Below, piece after piece: positions 17,274 to 25,949 of a DNA stretch of 52,555 bases. The notes below the pieces were generated by a model, which was given only the letters and a program-made list of their open reading frames with translations, did not search any database and was not told where the DNA came from. Origin of the DNA: Methylobacterium sp. Leaf125. Lineage in GTDB: Bacteria; Pseudomonadota; Alphaproteobacteria; Rhizobiales; Beijerinckiaceae. How positions within the stretch are numbered: the first letter of the stretch is position 1; every line of letters starts with the position of its first letter. The position numbers and the translations under genes were made by a program. Location of the stretch: NCBI RefSeq assembly GCF_001423085.1, contig NZ_LMNU01000011.1:1-52555 (forward strand). Reading direction: 5' to 3'.

Positions 17274-17585
17274 ATGGAGAAGCTGAGCTTCCGCCACACC
17301 ACCCGGACGGCGCTCCCCGGCACGCGGGCCAGCGCGATCACCGGGGTCGTCGCCTCCGGCAACCTCGAAGTGCTGCTGGAGCGCAACCTGGCGCCCGACG
17401 CCTGCCACGTGGAGATCGACACCGCCATCAAGGGCTACGCCGAGGTCTGGGCCGCGGTGGTGGCGGACTTCGTGGCCCGGCGGCAGCCCGGCGGGCTGAC
17501 CATCACCATCAACGACGGGGGCGCCCGCCCCGACACCGTGTCCCTGCGCCTCGCCCAGGGCGCCCGCCTGATGGAGCTGCCGTGA
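17274..17585 (+). CDS. mdcC: Malonate decarboxylase acyl carrier protein (delta subunit)
   Basis: 103 residues. The attachment site for the 2'-(5''-phosphoribosyl)-3'-dephospho-CoA prosthetic group is visible as VASGNLEVL, with Ser28 as the modified residue. The C-terminal part (LTITINDGGARPDTVSLRLAQ) is the conserved MdcC ending. The carrier shuttles the acyl group between MdcA and the MdcDE decarboxylase. ATG 17274 lies 13 bases after mdcA. The stop overlaps mdcD as TGATG. Confidence 0.93.
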   Translation: MEKLSFRHTTRTALPGTRASAITGVVASGNLEVLLERNLAPDACHVEIDTAIKGYAEVWAAVVADFVARRQPGGLTITINDGGARPDTVSLRLAQGARLMELP

Positions 17586-18517
17586 TGGACTGGAAGCCGG
17601 TCGCCCTCTCCGCCGAGCCCCGCGACCAGAGCTGGTACGAGGCGAGCGCCCGCGCCCGCCTCGCCGGCCTCCTCGACGTGGACACCTTCCAGGAATTCAT
17701 CGGCCCCGAGCAGCGGCAGATGAGCCCGCACCTGCCGCTCTTCGCCCTGCCCCGCGCGTTCGACGACGGCATGATCGTCGGACGCGGGCGCCTCGACGGC
17801 CGGGACGTGCTGGTCGCCGCCCAGGAAGGCCGCTTCATGGGCGGGGCCTTCGGTGAGATCCACGGCGCCAAGCTCGTCGGCCTGCTGCGGGCCGCCCTCG
17901 CCGTGAAGCCCGCCGCCGTGCTGATCCTGTTCGACACCGGAGGCGTGCGCCTGCAGGAGGCCAATGCGGGCGAGACCGCCATTGCGGAGATCATGCGGGC
18001 GATCACCCAAGTCCGCGCCGCCGGCATCCCGGTCGTCGGTCTCATCGGGGGCCGGGCCGGCTGCTACGGCGGCGGCGGCCTCATCGCCGGCACCTGCGCG
18101 CACCTCGTCATCTCCGAGGGGGGACGCCTCAGCGTCTCCGGTCCCGAGGTGATCGAGACCAACAAGGGCGCCGAGGAGTTCGATTCCCGTGACCGGGCCC
18201 TCGTCTGGCGCACCATGGGCGGCAAGCACCGGCGCCTCCTCGGCGCGGCGGATGCCTTCGTGGCCGACACGATCGGGGCCTTCCGCGAGGCCGCCCTGGC
18301 GGCGATTCCGGAAGCCCCATCCTTCGACCTCGCCACCCTGGAGGCCGAGCAGGCCCGCTTGGAAGCTCGCCTCGAACGCTTCGGCGACACCCGGGACGCC
18401 ACCGAGATCTGGGGTCGCCTCGGCATCAACGACCCCGCCGCCGTCCCGAGCCTGACCACCGAGGGTTTCGACGCCCTGCTCGACAGCCTGCCGGAGGGCT
18501 CGCACCATGCGCGATAA
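17585..18517 (+). CDS. mdcD: Malonate decarboxylase beta subunit (biotin-independent)
   Basis: 310 residues with a carboxyltransferase-type crotonase fold: GRFMGGAFGEIHGAKLVGLL, LILFDTGGVRLQEANAGE and the glycine-rich GGRAGCYGGGGLIAGTC, which forms the acyl-thioester oxyanion site. With MdcE it decarboxylates malonyl-S-ACP to acetyl-S-ACP and CO2. The start is taken at ATG 17585 (TGATG overlap with mdcC); a GTG directly before it at 17582 would add one residue. The C-terminus overlaps the mdcE start by 11 bases. Confidence 0.93.
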   Translation: MDWKPVALSAEPRDQSWYEASARARLAGLLDVDTFQEFIGPEQRQMSPHLPLFALPRAFDDGMIVGRGRLDGRDVLVAAQEGRFMGGAFGEIHGAKLVGLLRAALAVKPAAVLILFDTGGVRLQEANAGETAIAEIMRAITQVRAAGIPVVGLIGGRAGCYGGGGLIAGTCAHLVISEGGRLSVSGPEVIETNKGAEEFDSRDRALVWRTMGGKHRRLLGAADAFVADTIGAFREAALAAIPEAPSFDLATLEAEQARLEARLERFGDTRDATEIWGRLGINDPAAVPSLTTEGFDALLDSLPEGSHHAR

Positions 18518-19277
18518 GATGCCCCTCGACACCCTTCTCGCCTCGCTCTTCCCGGCGGGGCACGCCGTCACGGTGGCGGACGGCCTGATTTCCGGCGAGG
18601 GCCCGCTGACCGACGGCCGCCTCGCGGTGATCGGCATCGACGGCGACACCGCGCTCGGACTCGAGGGCGCCTGCTTCCTGGCAGGGTGCGTTCTCGACGT
18701 GGTGCGGGCGGGCGGCGGCAGGCCCATCCTCGTCCTCATCGATTCCGACAGTCAGCGCATGAGCCGGCGCGACGAACTCCTCGGCCTCAACGAGTACCTC
18801 GCGCATCTCGCCAAGGCGCTGCTGCTGGCCGACGCGCAGGGCCACCCGACCATCGGCCTGCTCTACGGTCACAGCGCGGCCGGCGCCTTCATCGCCACGG
18901 CCCTGGCCACCCGCGTACTCGCGGCCCTGCCCGGCGCCCATCCGAGCGTGATGGACCTCCCCTCCGTGGCCCGCGTCACCAAGCTGCCCCTGGAGACGCT
19001 GCAGGACATGGCCCGCTCGACCTCGGTCTTCGCGCCCGGACTGGACAACATGGTCCAGACGGGCGCCGTGCAGGCGACCCTCGACCCCGGCAAGCCCCTC
19101 GGTCCCCAGATTGCCGCGCTGATCGCGGACAGCCCGGCGGTCGATACCCGCGATGCGCTGGGTCGTGAACGGGGCGGGCGCCCGCTCGCCCACGACATCG
19201 CCGCCCAGGTGGTGCGCGAGGCTCAGGTGGTGCGCGGGGCGCAGGACAGGGTGATGCGCGAGGCGCCGGGTGCGTGA
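18507..19277 (+). CDS. mdcE: Malonate decarboxylase gamma subunit
   Basis: 256 residues, the carboxyltransferase partner of MdcD: PILVLIDSDSQRMSRRDELLGLNEYLAHLAKALLLA and LLYGHSAAGAFIATALAT (oxyanion region), then HPSVMDLPSVARVTKLPLETL. The last 25 or so residues are unusual: an in-frame 6-residue repeat (QVVREA QVVRGA, then QDRVMREA) lies beyond the conserved domain. It overlaps mdcD by 11 bases and mdcG by 8 bases, consistent with translational coupling. Confidence 0.92.
   Translation: MRDKMPLDTLLASLFPAGHAVTVADGLISGEGPLTDGRLAVIGIDGDTALGLEGACFLAGCVLDVVRAGGGRPILVLIDSDSQRMSRRDELLGLNEYLAHLAKALLLADAQGHPTIGLLYGHSAAGAFIATALATRVLAALPGAHPSVMDLPSVARVTKLPLETLQDMARSTSVFAPGLDNMVQTGAVQATLDPGKPLGPQIAALIADSPAVDTRDALGRERGGRPLAHDIAAQVVREAQVVRGAQDRVMREAPGA
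19206..19265. repeat. 18-bp tandem repeat at the 3' end of mdcE
   Basis: Units CAGGTGGTGCGCGAGGCT (19206-19223) and CAGGTGGTGCGCGGGGCG (19224-19241) differ at two positions. A third diverged unit with a 6-base insertion runs 19242-19265. The repeat keeps frame and lengthens the MdcE tail. Confidence 0.8.
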
Positions 19278-19929
19278 TCTGGCGCGCCACGACCTCCTCA
19301 CGGTGGTGCCCGCCGCCTGGGGCCCGCTGCTGGCGCAGCGGCCGGACCTCGACGGGATTCCCCATCTCGCCGATTGGGCCGCGCGCGGCTGGCCGGTGAT
19401 CGTGCGTCGCCGCGTGCCCGGCGAGGATGGCGCCCTGGTTCCGGCCGGGCTGCCGCTGCCGCCCTCCCTCGGCAAGCGACGCATCGGCTTCGCGCTCCCG
19501 CCCGCGGCGGTGCGCCCGCGCTCCGGCCTGACCCTGGCCGAGGCACGCGCGGCCGCGCCCGCCACCTGGCAACCCACCCTCGACGCGCTCCTGGCGCACG
19601 GGGCCGTCCACGGTCGCGTGCCCCGGGTGTTCGGCAGCCTGCTTTGGCAGGCCCTGACGGGTTTGCCCTACCTCTCCGCCTCCTCCGACCTCGACCTGCT
19701 CTGGCCCGGGCCCGTCGGCCCGGCCTTCCTCGCCGGCCTCGCCGACCTCGCGGCGCAAGCGCCGATGGGCCTCGACGGCGAGATCGGCCTCGCCGACGGC
19801 TTCGCGGTGAACTGGCGCGAGCTGCAGGCGGCCGGCCCCGGCGACACCATCCTCGCCAAGGGCCTGGGCCGGCTGGAGCTCCGGCCCGTTTCGGCCCTTC
19901 GCGGCGCCGTCCTGACGCCGGCGGCCTAA
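19270..19929 (+). CDS. mdcG: Malonate decarboxylase holo-ACP synthase (phosphoribosyl-dephospho-CoA transferase)
   Basis: 219 residues. MdcG attaches the phosphoribosyl-dephospho-CoA group to Ser28 of MdcC. The family signs are RHDLLTVVPAAW at the start, RGWPVIVRRR, VFGSLLWQALTGLPYLSASSDLDLLWP with the nucleotidyltransferase-like acidic pair (SSDLDLL), and a C-terminal ILAKGLGRLELRP. Start GTG 19270 overlaps mdcE; no ATG is available nearby. Size and order in the operon agree with other mdc clusters. Confidence 0.9.
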   Translation: MRDLARHDLLTVVPAAWGPLLAQRPDLDGIPHLADWAARGWPVIVRRRVPGEDGALVPAGLPLPPSLGKRRIGFALPPAAVRPRSGLTLAEARAAAPATWQPTLDALLAHGAVHGRVPRVFGSLLWQALTGLPYLSASSDLDLLWPGPVGPAFLAGLADLAAQAPMGLDGEIGLADGFAVNWRELQAAGPGDTILAKGLGRLELRPVSALRGAVLTPAA

Positions 19930-19932
19930 GCC

Positions 19933-20811
19933 ATGCCGATGCGCGCCCTCTCGTTGAGGCCGGCGGCTCTGTCGGAGATGCGGTTCTTCGCTTCGAGCGT
20001 CGGCCGCCCGGACGGTATTGCCCGCCTCGCCACCCAATGTCTGCGTCTGGAACTCGCCACCTATCCCAAGCCCGGCCTCGTCAGCCACGTGGACAGCGGC
20101 AGCCATTCCGACATGGATGCGGGCACCTTCCGGGCGAGCGCCTCCGCCCTGGAGCCCTACTTCGTGGAACTCGCCGCGGCCGGCGCTGCGGGCGCAGCGA
20201 TGGCGCATCTTCGCCGCATCGGGCTGGCGGCGGAGGCGGCGATGCGAGCCGCCACGGGCGGCGTGAACACTCATCGGGGTGCCATCTTCGGCCTCGGCCT
20301 CCTCAGCGCCGCGGCCGGTGCCGTGGGGCCTCGCGCCCCGGCCGGCAGTCTCGGCGCCCATGTTCGCGCACGCTACGCCGACGCCATCCTGGACGGGCCC
20401 GAGTTGCTGCACGCGCCGGGCGCGCGGGCGCGGCGGCGGCACGGGGTCGGGGGCGCGCCGGCCGAGGCCGCAGCCGGTTTCCCGACCCTCTACGGCACTG
20501 GTCTGCCAGCCCTGCGCCGGGCCCGAACCCGGCGCCCCGAATCGCCCGAGGCGGCGCGGGTGGAGGCCTGCCTCGCCTTGATCGCGACCCTCGAGGACAC
20601 CAACCTCCTGCATCGCGGCGGCCCGGAGGGGTTCGGCTTCGCACGGGCGGAAGCCGCCCGCTTCCTCGCCGCGGGGGGCATCGCGCGGGATGACTGGTTC
20701 TCGCACGCGCAAACCCTGCACCAAGCGTTCGTCGCCCGCCGCCTCAGCCCCGGCGGGGCGGCCGACCTGCTGGCCATGACGCTGTTCGTCGACGCCTGGG
20801 AGCGACCATGA
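19933..20811 (+). CDS. mdcB: Triphosphoribosyl-dephospho-CoA synthase MdcB (CitG family)
   Basis: 292 residues. It makes the prosthetic-group precursor from ATP and dephospho-CoA for MdcG. CitG-family motifs visible: LELATYPKPGLVSHVDSGSHSDMDAGTFRAS near the start, GGVNTHRGAIFGLGLLSAAAG, and EDTNLLHRGGPEGFGFARAEAARFLAAGG near the end. The start codon is 4 bases after mdcG. The first 15 residues are weakly conserved, so ATG 19978 (MRFFASS) is an alternative start. Confidence 0.92.
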   Translation: MPMRALSLRPAALSEMRFFASSVGRPDGIARLATQCLRLELATYPKPGLVSHVDSGSHSDMDAGTFRASASALEPYFVELAAAGAAGAAMAHLRRIGLAAEAAMRAATGGVNTHRGAIFGLGLLSAAAGAVGPRAPAGSLGAHVRARYADAILDGPELLHAPGARARRRHGVGGAPAEAAAGFPTLYGTGLPALRRARTRRPESPEAARVEACLALIATLEDTNLLHRGGPEGFGFARAEAARFLAAGGIARDDWFSHAQTLHQAFVARRLSPGGAADLLAMTLFVDAWERP

Positions 20812-20824
20812 TCGTCGACCGCTC

Positions 20825-21748
20825 ATGACGCTCGCGGCCCTGCTTTCCGGCCAGGGCGGCCAGCATCCCGGGATGTTCGACCTCACCGCCGACCTTCCGG
20901 AGGCGCAGGGCCTCTTTGCGGCCGCCACTTCCCTCCTCGGACAGGACCCGCGCGATTTCGTGCGCTCCGGGGAGGACCTGCATACCAACCGCACCGGGCA
21001 GATCCTGTGCTGCGTCGCGGGCCTGGCCGCCTGGACCCTGGTGCGGAGGGCGCAACCCGCGCGCTCCGTGGTGGTGGGCTACAGCATCGGCGATCTTGCG
21101 GCCTTCGGCTGTGCCGGCCTGTTCGCGCCCGAGACGGTGCTGCAGCTCGCCGCCGCCCGTGCCGAGGCGATGGATGCGGCGGCCGGTCCGGGCTACGGCC
21201 TCGCCGGCTTGCGCGGCCTGCCCGCCGCGCGGGCCTTCGCCATGGCCGAGGCGCATGGGTGCCATCCGGCGATCCGCAACGCCGCCGACAGCGTGGTGGT
21301 GGGCGGTGCCGTCGCGGCCCTGGACGCCCTCTGCACCGAGGCGCTTGCGGCGGGCGCGGCCCGGGCCGTTCGCCTGCCCGTTCACATCCCCTCGCACACG
21401 CCGCTGCTCGCGCCAGCCGCCGAGGCCTTCCGCGAACGCCTTCAGGCCGCCCCCCTGGCGACCCCGTCGCGTCCGGCCCCGCGCCTCCTCAGCGGCCTCG
21501 ATGGAGCGGCGGTGTTCCGGCCGGAGGCGGGCCTGCCCAAGCTCGCCGCACAGGTGGCACGGACCCTGGACTGGGCCGCCTGCCTCGAGGGCGTCGGCGA
21601 ATTCGGTGCGACCCGGGTGCTCGAGCTCGGCCCCGGCCACGCTCTCGCCACCATGGCCCGCACAGCCCTGCCCGCGGCGCAGGTTCATGCGTTGGAGGAT
21701 TTTCGTCGGTCCGACGGTGTGGTCCAATGGATCAGGGACGGGGCTTGA
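20825..21748 (+). CDS. mdcH: Malonyl-CoA:ACP transacylase of malonate decarboxylase
   Basis: 307 residues, FabD-type fold. The active-site serine is Ser87 in GYSIGD, a variant of the usual GHSxG elbow, and the catalytic His lies in VHIPSHTPLL. It begins LAALLSGQGGQHPGMF, the typical acyltransferase GQG start. MdcH first charges the carrier protein with malonate from malonyl-CoA so that the cycle can begin. It ends the mdc set and lies 25 bases before the aldo/keto reductase gene. Confidence 0.92.
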   Translation: MTLAALLSGQGGQHPGMFDLTADLPEAQGLFAAATSLLGQDPRDFVRSGEDLHTNRTGQILCCVAGLAAWTLVRRAQPARSVVVGYSIGDLAAFGCAGLFAPETVLQLAAARAEAMDAAAGPGYGLAGLRGLPAARAFAMAEAHGCHPAIRNAADSVVVGGAVAALDALCTEALAAGAARAVRLPVHIPSHTPLLAPAAEAFRERLQAAPLATPSRPAPRLLSGLDGAAVFRPEAGLPKLAAQVARTLDWAACLEGVGEFGATRVLELGPGHALATMARTALPAAQVHALEDFRRSDGVVQWIRDGA

Positions 21749-21773
21749 GCCCTAACGGAGTGAAACGCACACG

Positions 21774-22778
21774 ATGCAGTACCGCAATCTCGGCCGCTCG
21801 GGCCTCAAGGTCTCGCCGCTCTGCCTCGGCACCATGATGTTCGGCGGCCCTACCGACGAGGCCACCGCCGGCCGCATCATCGAGAGCGCCCGGGGCGCCG
21901 GCATCAACTTCCTCGACACTGCCGACGTCTATAACGAGGGTCGGTCCGAGGAGGTGGTGGGCCGGGCGATCGCCCGGGACCGCGAGGCCTGGGTGCTCGC
22001 CACCAAGGTCGCCAACCCGATGGGGCCGGGCGTCAACGACCGGGGCCTGTCCCGCGCGTATGTGCTGCGCGCCGCCGAGGCCAGCCTCCGGCGGCTCGGC
22101 ACCGACGTGATCGACATCTACTACCTCCACAAGGAGGACCACTCCACGCCGCTGGCCGAGACCATCGGCGCCATCGCGCTGCTCGTGCGCCAGGGCAAGA
22201 TCCGCTACTTCGGTGTCTCGAACTACCGCGCCTGGCGGGTCGCCGAGATCTGCCGCCTGTGCGACGACCTCGGCATCGACCGGCCCGTGGTCAGCCAGCC
22301 CTACTACAACGCCCTGAACCGGATGCCCGAGACCGAGCATCTCCCGGCCTGCGCCCATTACGGCCTCGGCGTCGTGCCGTACTCGCCCCTCGCGCGCGGC
22401 GTGCTCACGGCCAAGTACGACCCCGACGCCCCGCCCCCCGAGGGCACCCGCGCGGGCCGCCAGGACACTCGCATGATGCAGACGGAGTGGCGCCCGGAAT
22501 CCCTGCTGATCGCCCGGACCTTCCAGGCCCATGCGACCGCACGGGGCCTGACGGCGGGGCAGTTCGCGGTGAACTGGGTGCTGGCCAACCGTACCGTCAC
22601 CTCGGTCATCGCCGGACCGCGCACCGAGGCGCAGTGGGACGAGTATCTGGGTGCGCTGGGCTACGCCTTCACGGACGAGGACGAGGCCCTCGTCGACGCC
22701 CACGTCGTCACCGGCCACCCCTCGACGCCGGGCTACAACGACCCGGCCTACCCGATCGAGGGCCGCCCGCGGGGGTGA
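21774..22778 (+). CDS. Aldo/keto reductase
   Basis: 334 residues. The catalytic tetrad is complete: Asp48 and Tyr53 (FLDTADVYNEG), Lys78 (ATKVA) and His119 (YYLHKED). The NADPH-binding end is recognisable (SVIAGPRTEAQWDEYLGAL). It is close to the large AKR families 11-13 with unknown physiological substrates. It is only 25 bases downstream of mdcH and shares its direction, so it is probably in the malonate transcript, although no step of malonate breakdown needs such an enzyme. Confidence 0.88.
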   Translation: MQYRNLGRSGLKVSPLCLGTMMFGGPTDEATAGRIIESARGAGINFLDTADVYNEGRSEEVVGRAIARDREAWVLATKVANPMGPGVNDRGLSRAYVLRAAEASLRRLGTDVIDIYYLHKEDHSTPLAETIGAIALLVRQGKIRYFGVSNYRAWRVAEICRLCDDLGIDRPVVSQPYYNALNRMPETEHLPACAHYGLGVVPYSPLARGVLTAKYDPDAPPPEGTRAGRQDTRMMQTEWRPESLLIARTFQAHATARGLTAGQFAVNWVLANRTVTSVIAGPRTEAQWDEYLGALGYAFTDEDEALVDAHVVTGHPSTPGYNDPAYPIEGRPRG

Positions 22779-22804
22779 GGGCTTCCCGCAGGGACCCGTC
22801 CTGA

Positions 22805-22845
22805 GGCGGCGCGTCTCCCTTCCACACGGGAGAGAGGCGCGCCGT
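22805..22845. terminator. Hairpin between convergent aldo/keto reductase and denD genes
   Basis: GGCGGCGCGTCTCCC pairs with the downstream GGGAGAGAGGCGCGCCG with a small bulge, around TTCCACAC. It lies between two convergent genes and has no T tract. Confidence 0.6.
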
Positions 22846-22865
22846 CGCCGACGAGCGTCGGTTTC

Positions 22866-23825
22866 TCAGCCCTGCGTCTCGGCCAGATGCAGTTCCACCA
22901 GCGCATCGAAGCTCGCGTCGCCCGTGAAGCCCAGTGCGAGGGCGCGGCGCGTGTCGAAGGCCTCCGGCCAGGTCTCGACGATGGCCTGGATCGCCGGGTT
23001 CGGCTCGCGCCGGATCAGCGCCACCGCCGCGTCGCCGCCGACCCGGCGCAGGGCCTCGATCTCGTCGGCCACCGTCGCCGAGAGGCCCGGCATGGTGAGG
23101 CTACGGCGCAGGCCCAGGGGGGCAAGGTCGATGCGGGCGGCGTGCAGAAGGTACTCGGTGGCCGAGCGCGGGCTGGCGAACCAGTGGCGCACGGTGTCGG
23201 GCACCGGCAGGATCGCCTCCTGGCCGGCCAGCGGCTCGCGGATGATGCCGGAGAAGAACCCGGACGCCGCTTTGTTCGGCTTGCCCGGGCGCACGCAGAT
23301 CGTGGGCAGGCGCAGGCCGATGCCGTCGAGGAAACCGCGCCGGCTGTAGTCGGCCAGCAGCAGTTCGCCCATGGCCTTCTGGGTGCCGTAGGAGGTGGCC
23401 GGCGTCAGGATCATGTCGTCCGGGATGACGCCCGGAAGCGGCGGCCCGAACACCGCCAGCGACGAGGTGAAGACCACGCGCGGGCGATAGCCCTCGGCGA
23501 CGTGGGCGTTCCGGATCGCGTCGAGAAGCAGGCGCGTCGCGTCGAGGTTGACCCGATAGCCTTTTTCCAGGTCGGCCTCGGCCTCGCCCGAGACGATCGC
23601 CGCGAGGTGGAAGATCACGTCCGGCCGGCCGATCAGCGCAGCCTCCGCCGCTCCTGGGGTCGAGAGGTCGGCGGCGGCCGTGACGACGGAGCCGGTGAAG
23701 CCTGCGGGCGCCGTCGGCTCCACCACGTCCACCAGGGTGAAGGCCCGGGCATCGCCCTGCGTGGCAAGGGCGTCGGTGAGGCGCCGGCCGATCATGCCGG
23801 CGGCGCCGAGGATCAGTGCGTGCAT
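22866..23825 (-). CDS. denD: D-erythronate dehydrogenase (NAD-dependent epimerase/dehydratase family)
   Basis: 319 residues, extended SDR fold: nucleotide motif GAAGMIGRRL (residues 7-16), Ser/Tyr/Lys active site in FTSSLAVFG and SYGTQKAMGE, then LRLPTICVRPGKPNKAASGFFSGIIREPLAG, a DenD-type signature. DenD oxidises D-erythronate to 2-oxo-tetronate, which the neighbouring OtnI, OtnK and OtnC process to dihydroxyacetone phosphate. It is the last gene of the leftward tetronate operon. Confidence 0.9.
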   Translation of the reverse strand: MHALILGAAGMIGRRLTDALATQGDARAFTLVDVVEPTAPAGFTGSVVTAAADLSTPGAAEAALIGRPDVIFHLAAIVSGEAEADLEKGYRVNLDATRLLLDAIRNAHVAEGYRPRVVFTSSLAVFGPPLPGVIPDDMILTPATSYGTQKAMGELLLADYSRRGFLDGIGLRLPTICVRPGKPNKAASGFFSGIIREPLAGQEAILPVPDTVRHWFASPRSATEYLLHAARIDLAPLGLRRSLTMPGLSATVADEIEALRRVGGDAAVALIRREPNPAIQAIVETWPEAFDTRRALALGFTGDASFDALVELHLAETQG

Positions 23826-23850
23826 GGGTCGTCTGTCTCCGGATGGGGGG

Positions 23851-25140
23851 TCAGCGCATCAGGTCGAGGGCGCGGGGGAAGAAGTCGCGCCCGCCGAAAT
23901 TGCCCGATTTGAGAGCGAGCAGCATGGGATCGCCAGGGCCCGAAGCCCCCTGCCCGAGAGTGCGCAGCACCGGCACCCCGGCGGCGATCTCGGGACCGAG
24001 CCGGAAGGCCTTCAGGCCGAGCCGGTCCACGACCGCCCCCGAGGTCTCGCCGCCCGCCACGACGAGGCGGCGCACGCCGCGGGCCACCAGGCCTTCCGCG
24101 ATTCGGGCCAGCGCGTCCTCCAGGGCGTGGCCGACCCGGTCGCCGCCATGACGGGCCTGGAGCGCCCGCACGGTCTCGGGTTCGGCACTGCTGGCGATGA
24201 GGACGGGGCCGCCCCCGATGTGCGTGCCGGCCCAGGCCAGGGCGGCCTCGATCTCGGCCTCGCCCGCGAGCACCCGCTCGGGATCGAGGCGGCGCACCGG
24301 CATCAGAGCCTCGGCCGCCGCGATCTGGCCGAGGGTCGCCTGCGAGCAGCTGCCGGCGAGGCAGGCGGAAAGCCCCCCCACCGGCGCGCCGAGATCCGCC
24401 GCGCTGTCCGGCGCCGAGGCACGCCCGGCCGCGACCAGGGCGCGGGCAAGGCCGAGGCCGAGGCCTGAGGCGCCCACCGAGACCCGATGGCCGAGCGCCG
24501 CCGTGCCCAGGGTCTCGAGGTCGGCCTCCCGCACGGCGTCGGCGATCGCCGCGCCAGCGCCCTCGGCGGCGAGCGCCTCGAGGCGCGCGGCCACCGCCTC
24601 GGCGCCCCGCGCCACGGTGGCGAAATCCACCAGACCCACGGGCGATGCGCTCTGGCGGCCCAGCACCCGCACGAGATTGGCGTCCCGCATTGGATTGAGG
24701 GGATGATCCTTCAGCGGGCTTTCGTTCAGCGGCACCGCGCCGACGAAGAGGTTGCCCTGGTAGACCGTACGTCCGGTTTCCGGGAAGGCGGGGGTGACCA
24801 GGGCGATGGTTTCGCCGGCATCGCCGCGCAGGGCGTCCAGGACGGGGCCGATATTCCCTGCATCAGTGGAATCGAAGGTCGAGCAGATCTTGAACAAGAC
24901 GTGGGCGGCGCCCTGTCCGCGCAACCAGGCCTCGGCCGCACGGGAGCGCACCACGGCCTCCGCGGCCGGGATGGAGCGGCTCTTCAGGGCCACCACCACG
25001 GCGTCGACGCCGGCCAGATCCAGGTCGTCGGTGGGGATGCCGATGGTCTGCACCGTGCGCAGCCCCCCCTTGGTGAGCGTGTTGGCGAGGTCCGAGGCGC
25101 CGGTATAATCGTCGGCCACCGATCCGAGGGCGAGGCTCAT
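23851..25140 (-). CDS. otnK: 3-oxo-tetronate kinase
   Basis: 429 residues, four-carbon acid sugar kinase (formerly DUF1537). The N-terminal domain has GSVADDYTGASDLANTL and FKICSTFDSTDAGNIGPVLDAL; the C-terminal nucleotide domain has VVAGGETSGAVVDRL and KSGNFGGRDFF. It phosphorylates 3-oxo-tetronate at C4. Its ATG overlaps the otnI stop (ATGA at 25137-25140), so it is co-translated with the isomerase that makes its substrate. Confidence 0.93.
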   Translation of the reverse strand: MSLALGSVADDYTGASDLANTLTKGGLRTVQTIGIPTDDLDLAGVDAVVVALKSRSIPAAEAVVRSRAAEAWLRGQGAAHVLFKICSTFDSTDAGNIGPVLDALRGDAGETIALVTPAFPETGRTVYQGNLFVGAVPLNESPLKDHPLNPMRDANLVRVLGRQSASPVGLVDFATVARGAEAVAARLEALAAEGAGAAIADAVREADLETLGTAALGHRVSVGASGLGLGLARALVAAGRASAPDSAADLGAPVGGLSACLAGSCSQATLGQIAAAEALMPVRRLDPERVLAGEAEIEAALAWAGTHIGGGPVLIASSAEPETVRALQARHGGDRVGHALEDALARIAEGLVARGVRRLVVAGGETSGAVVDRLGLKAFRLGPEIAAGVPVLRTLGQGASGPGDPMLLALKSGNFGGRDFFPRALDLMR

Positions 25141-25934
25141 CGGCCGGCCTCCCGGACCTGCGAGGCGCGATAGGGCTCGAACCAGCGCAGGCCCGCCTCC
25201 GTGCCGGCGGCCGGGTTGTACTCGCAGCCGACGAAGCCCGCGTAGCCGAGCCGGTCGAGCTCGGCGAAGAGGAAGGCGTCGTTCATCTCGCCGGTGCCGG
25301 GCTCGTGCCGGGCCGGGACGCTGGCGGTCTGTACGTGCCCGACCATCGGCATCAGGGCGCGCAGGCGGGTGGTCACGTCCCCGTGCAGAATCTGGCAGTG
25401 GTAGAGGTCGAACTGAAGCTTCAGGTTCGGCAGGGCGAGGTCCGTGATCAGGCGGGCGGCGTCGCCGAAGTCGTTGAGGAAATAGCCCGGCATGTTGCGG
25501 GCGTTGATCGGCTCCAGCACAAGGTCGAGCCCTTCGCGCGCCACGCGCTCGGCCGTCCAGGCCACGGCCCGGCGATAGGCCGCTTGCGCCTGCGGATCGG
25601 CGGCATCGGCCATGCCGGCCATGAGATGAACCCGGGCGACGCCCGTGGCCTGCGCGTAGGTCAGCCCGGTCTCGACGCCCGCCTGCAGCTCGGCGAACCG
25701 ATCCGGCAGGGCGGCGAGGCCACGCTCGCCCGCCGCCCAGTCGCCCGGCGGCAGGTTGAACAAGGCCTGGGTCAGCCCGAACCGCGCCAGACGCTCGGCG
25801 ATGGCCTCGGGCGGATGGTCGTAGGGGAACAGGAACTCCACGGCGGTGAAGCCCGCCTGCGCCGCCGCCGCGAAGCGGTCGAGAAAGGCGTGTTCGGTGA
25901 ACATCAGGGTGAGATTGGCGGCAAAGCGCGGCAT
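25137..25934 (-). CDS. otnI: 2-oxo-tetronate isomerase
   Basis: 265 residues, TIM-barrel of the hydroxypyruvate isomerase type: FAANLTLMFTEHAFLDRFAAAAQAGF at the start, EPINARNMPGYFLNDF with the metal-binding Glu, LQFDLYHCQILHGDV, and GFVGCEYNPAAGTEAGLRWF at the end. It converts 2-oxo-tetronate from LtnD or DenD to 3-oxo-tetronate. The operon order is ltnD, otnI, otnK, denD. It starts 15 bases after ltnD. Confidence 0.92.
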   Translation of the reverse strand: MPRFAANLTLMFTEHAFLDRFAAAAQAGFTAVEFLFPYDHPPEAIAERLARFGLTQALFNLPPGDWAAGERGLAALPDRFAELQAGVETGLTYAQATGVARVHLMAGMADAADPQAQAAYRRAVAWTAERVAREGLDLVLEPINARNMPGYFLNDFGDAARLITDLALPNLKLQFDLYHCQILHGDVTTRLRALMPMVGHVQTASVPARHEPGTGEMNDAFLFAELDRLGYAGFVGCEYNPAAGTEAGLRWFEPYRASQVREAGR

Positions 25935-25949
25935 GGGCTCGGTTTCCCT

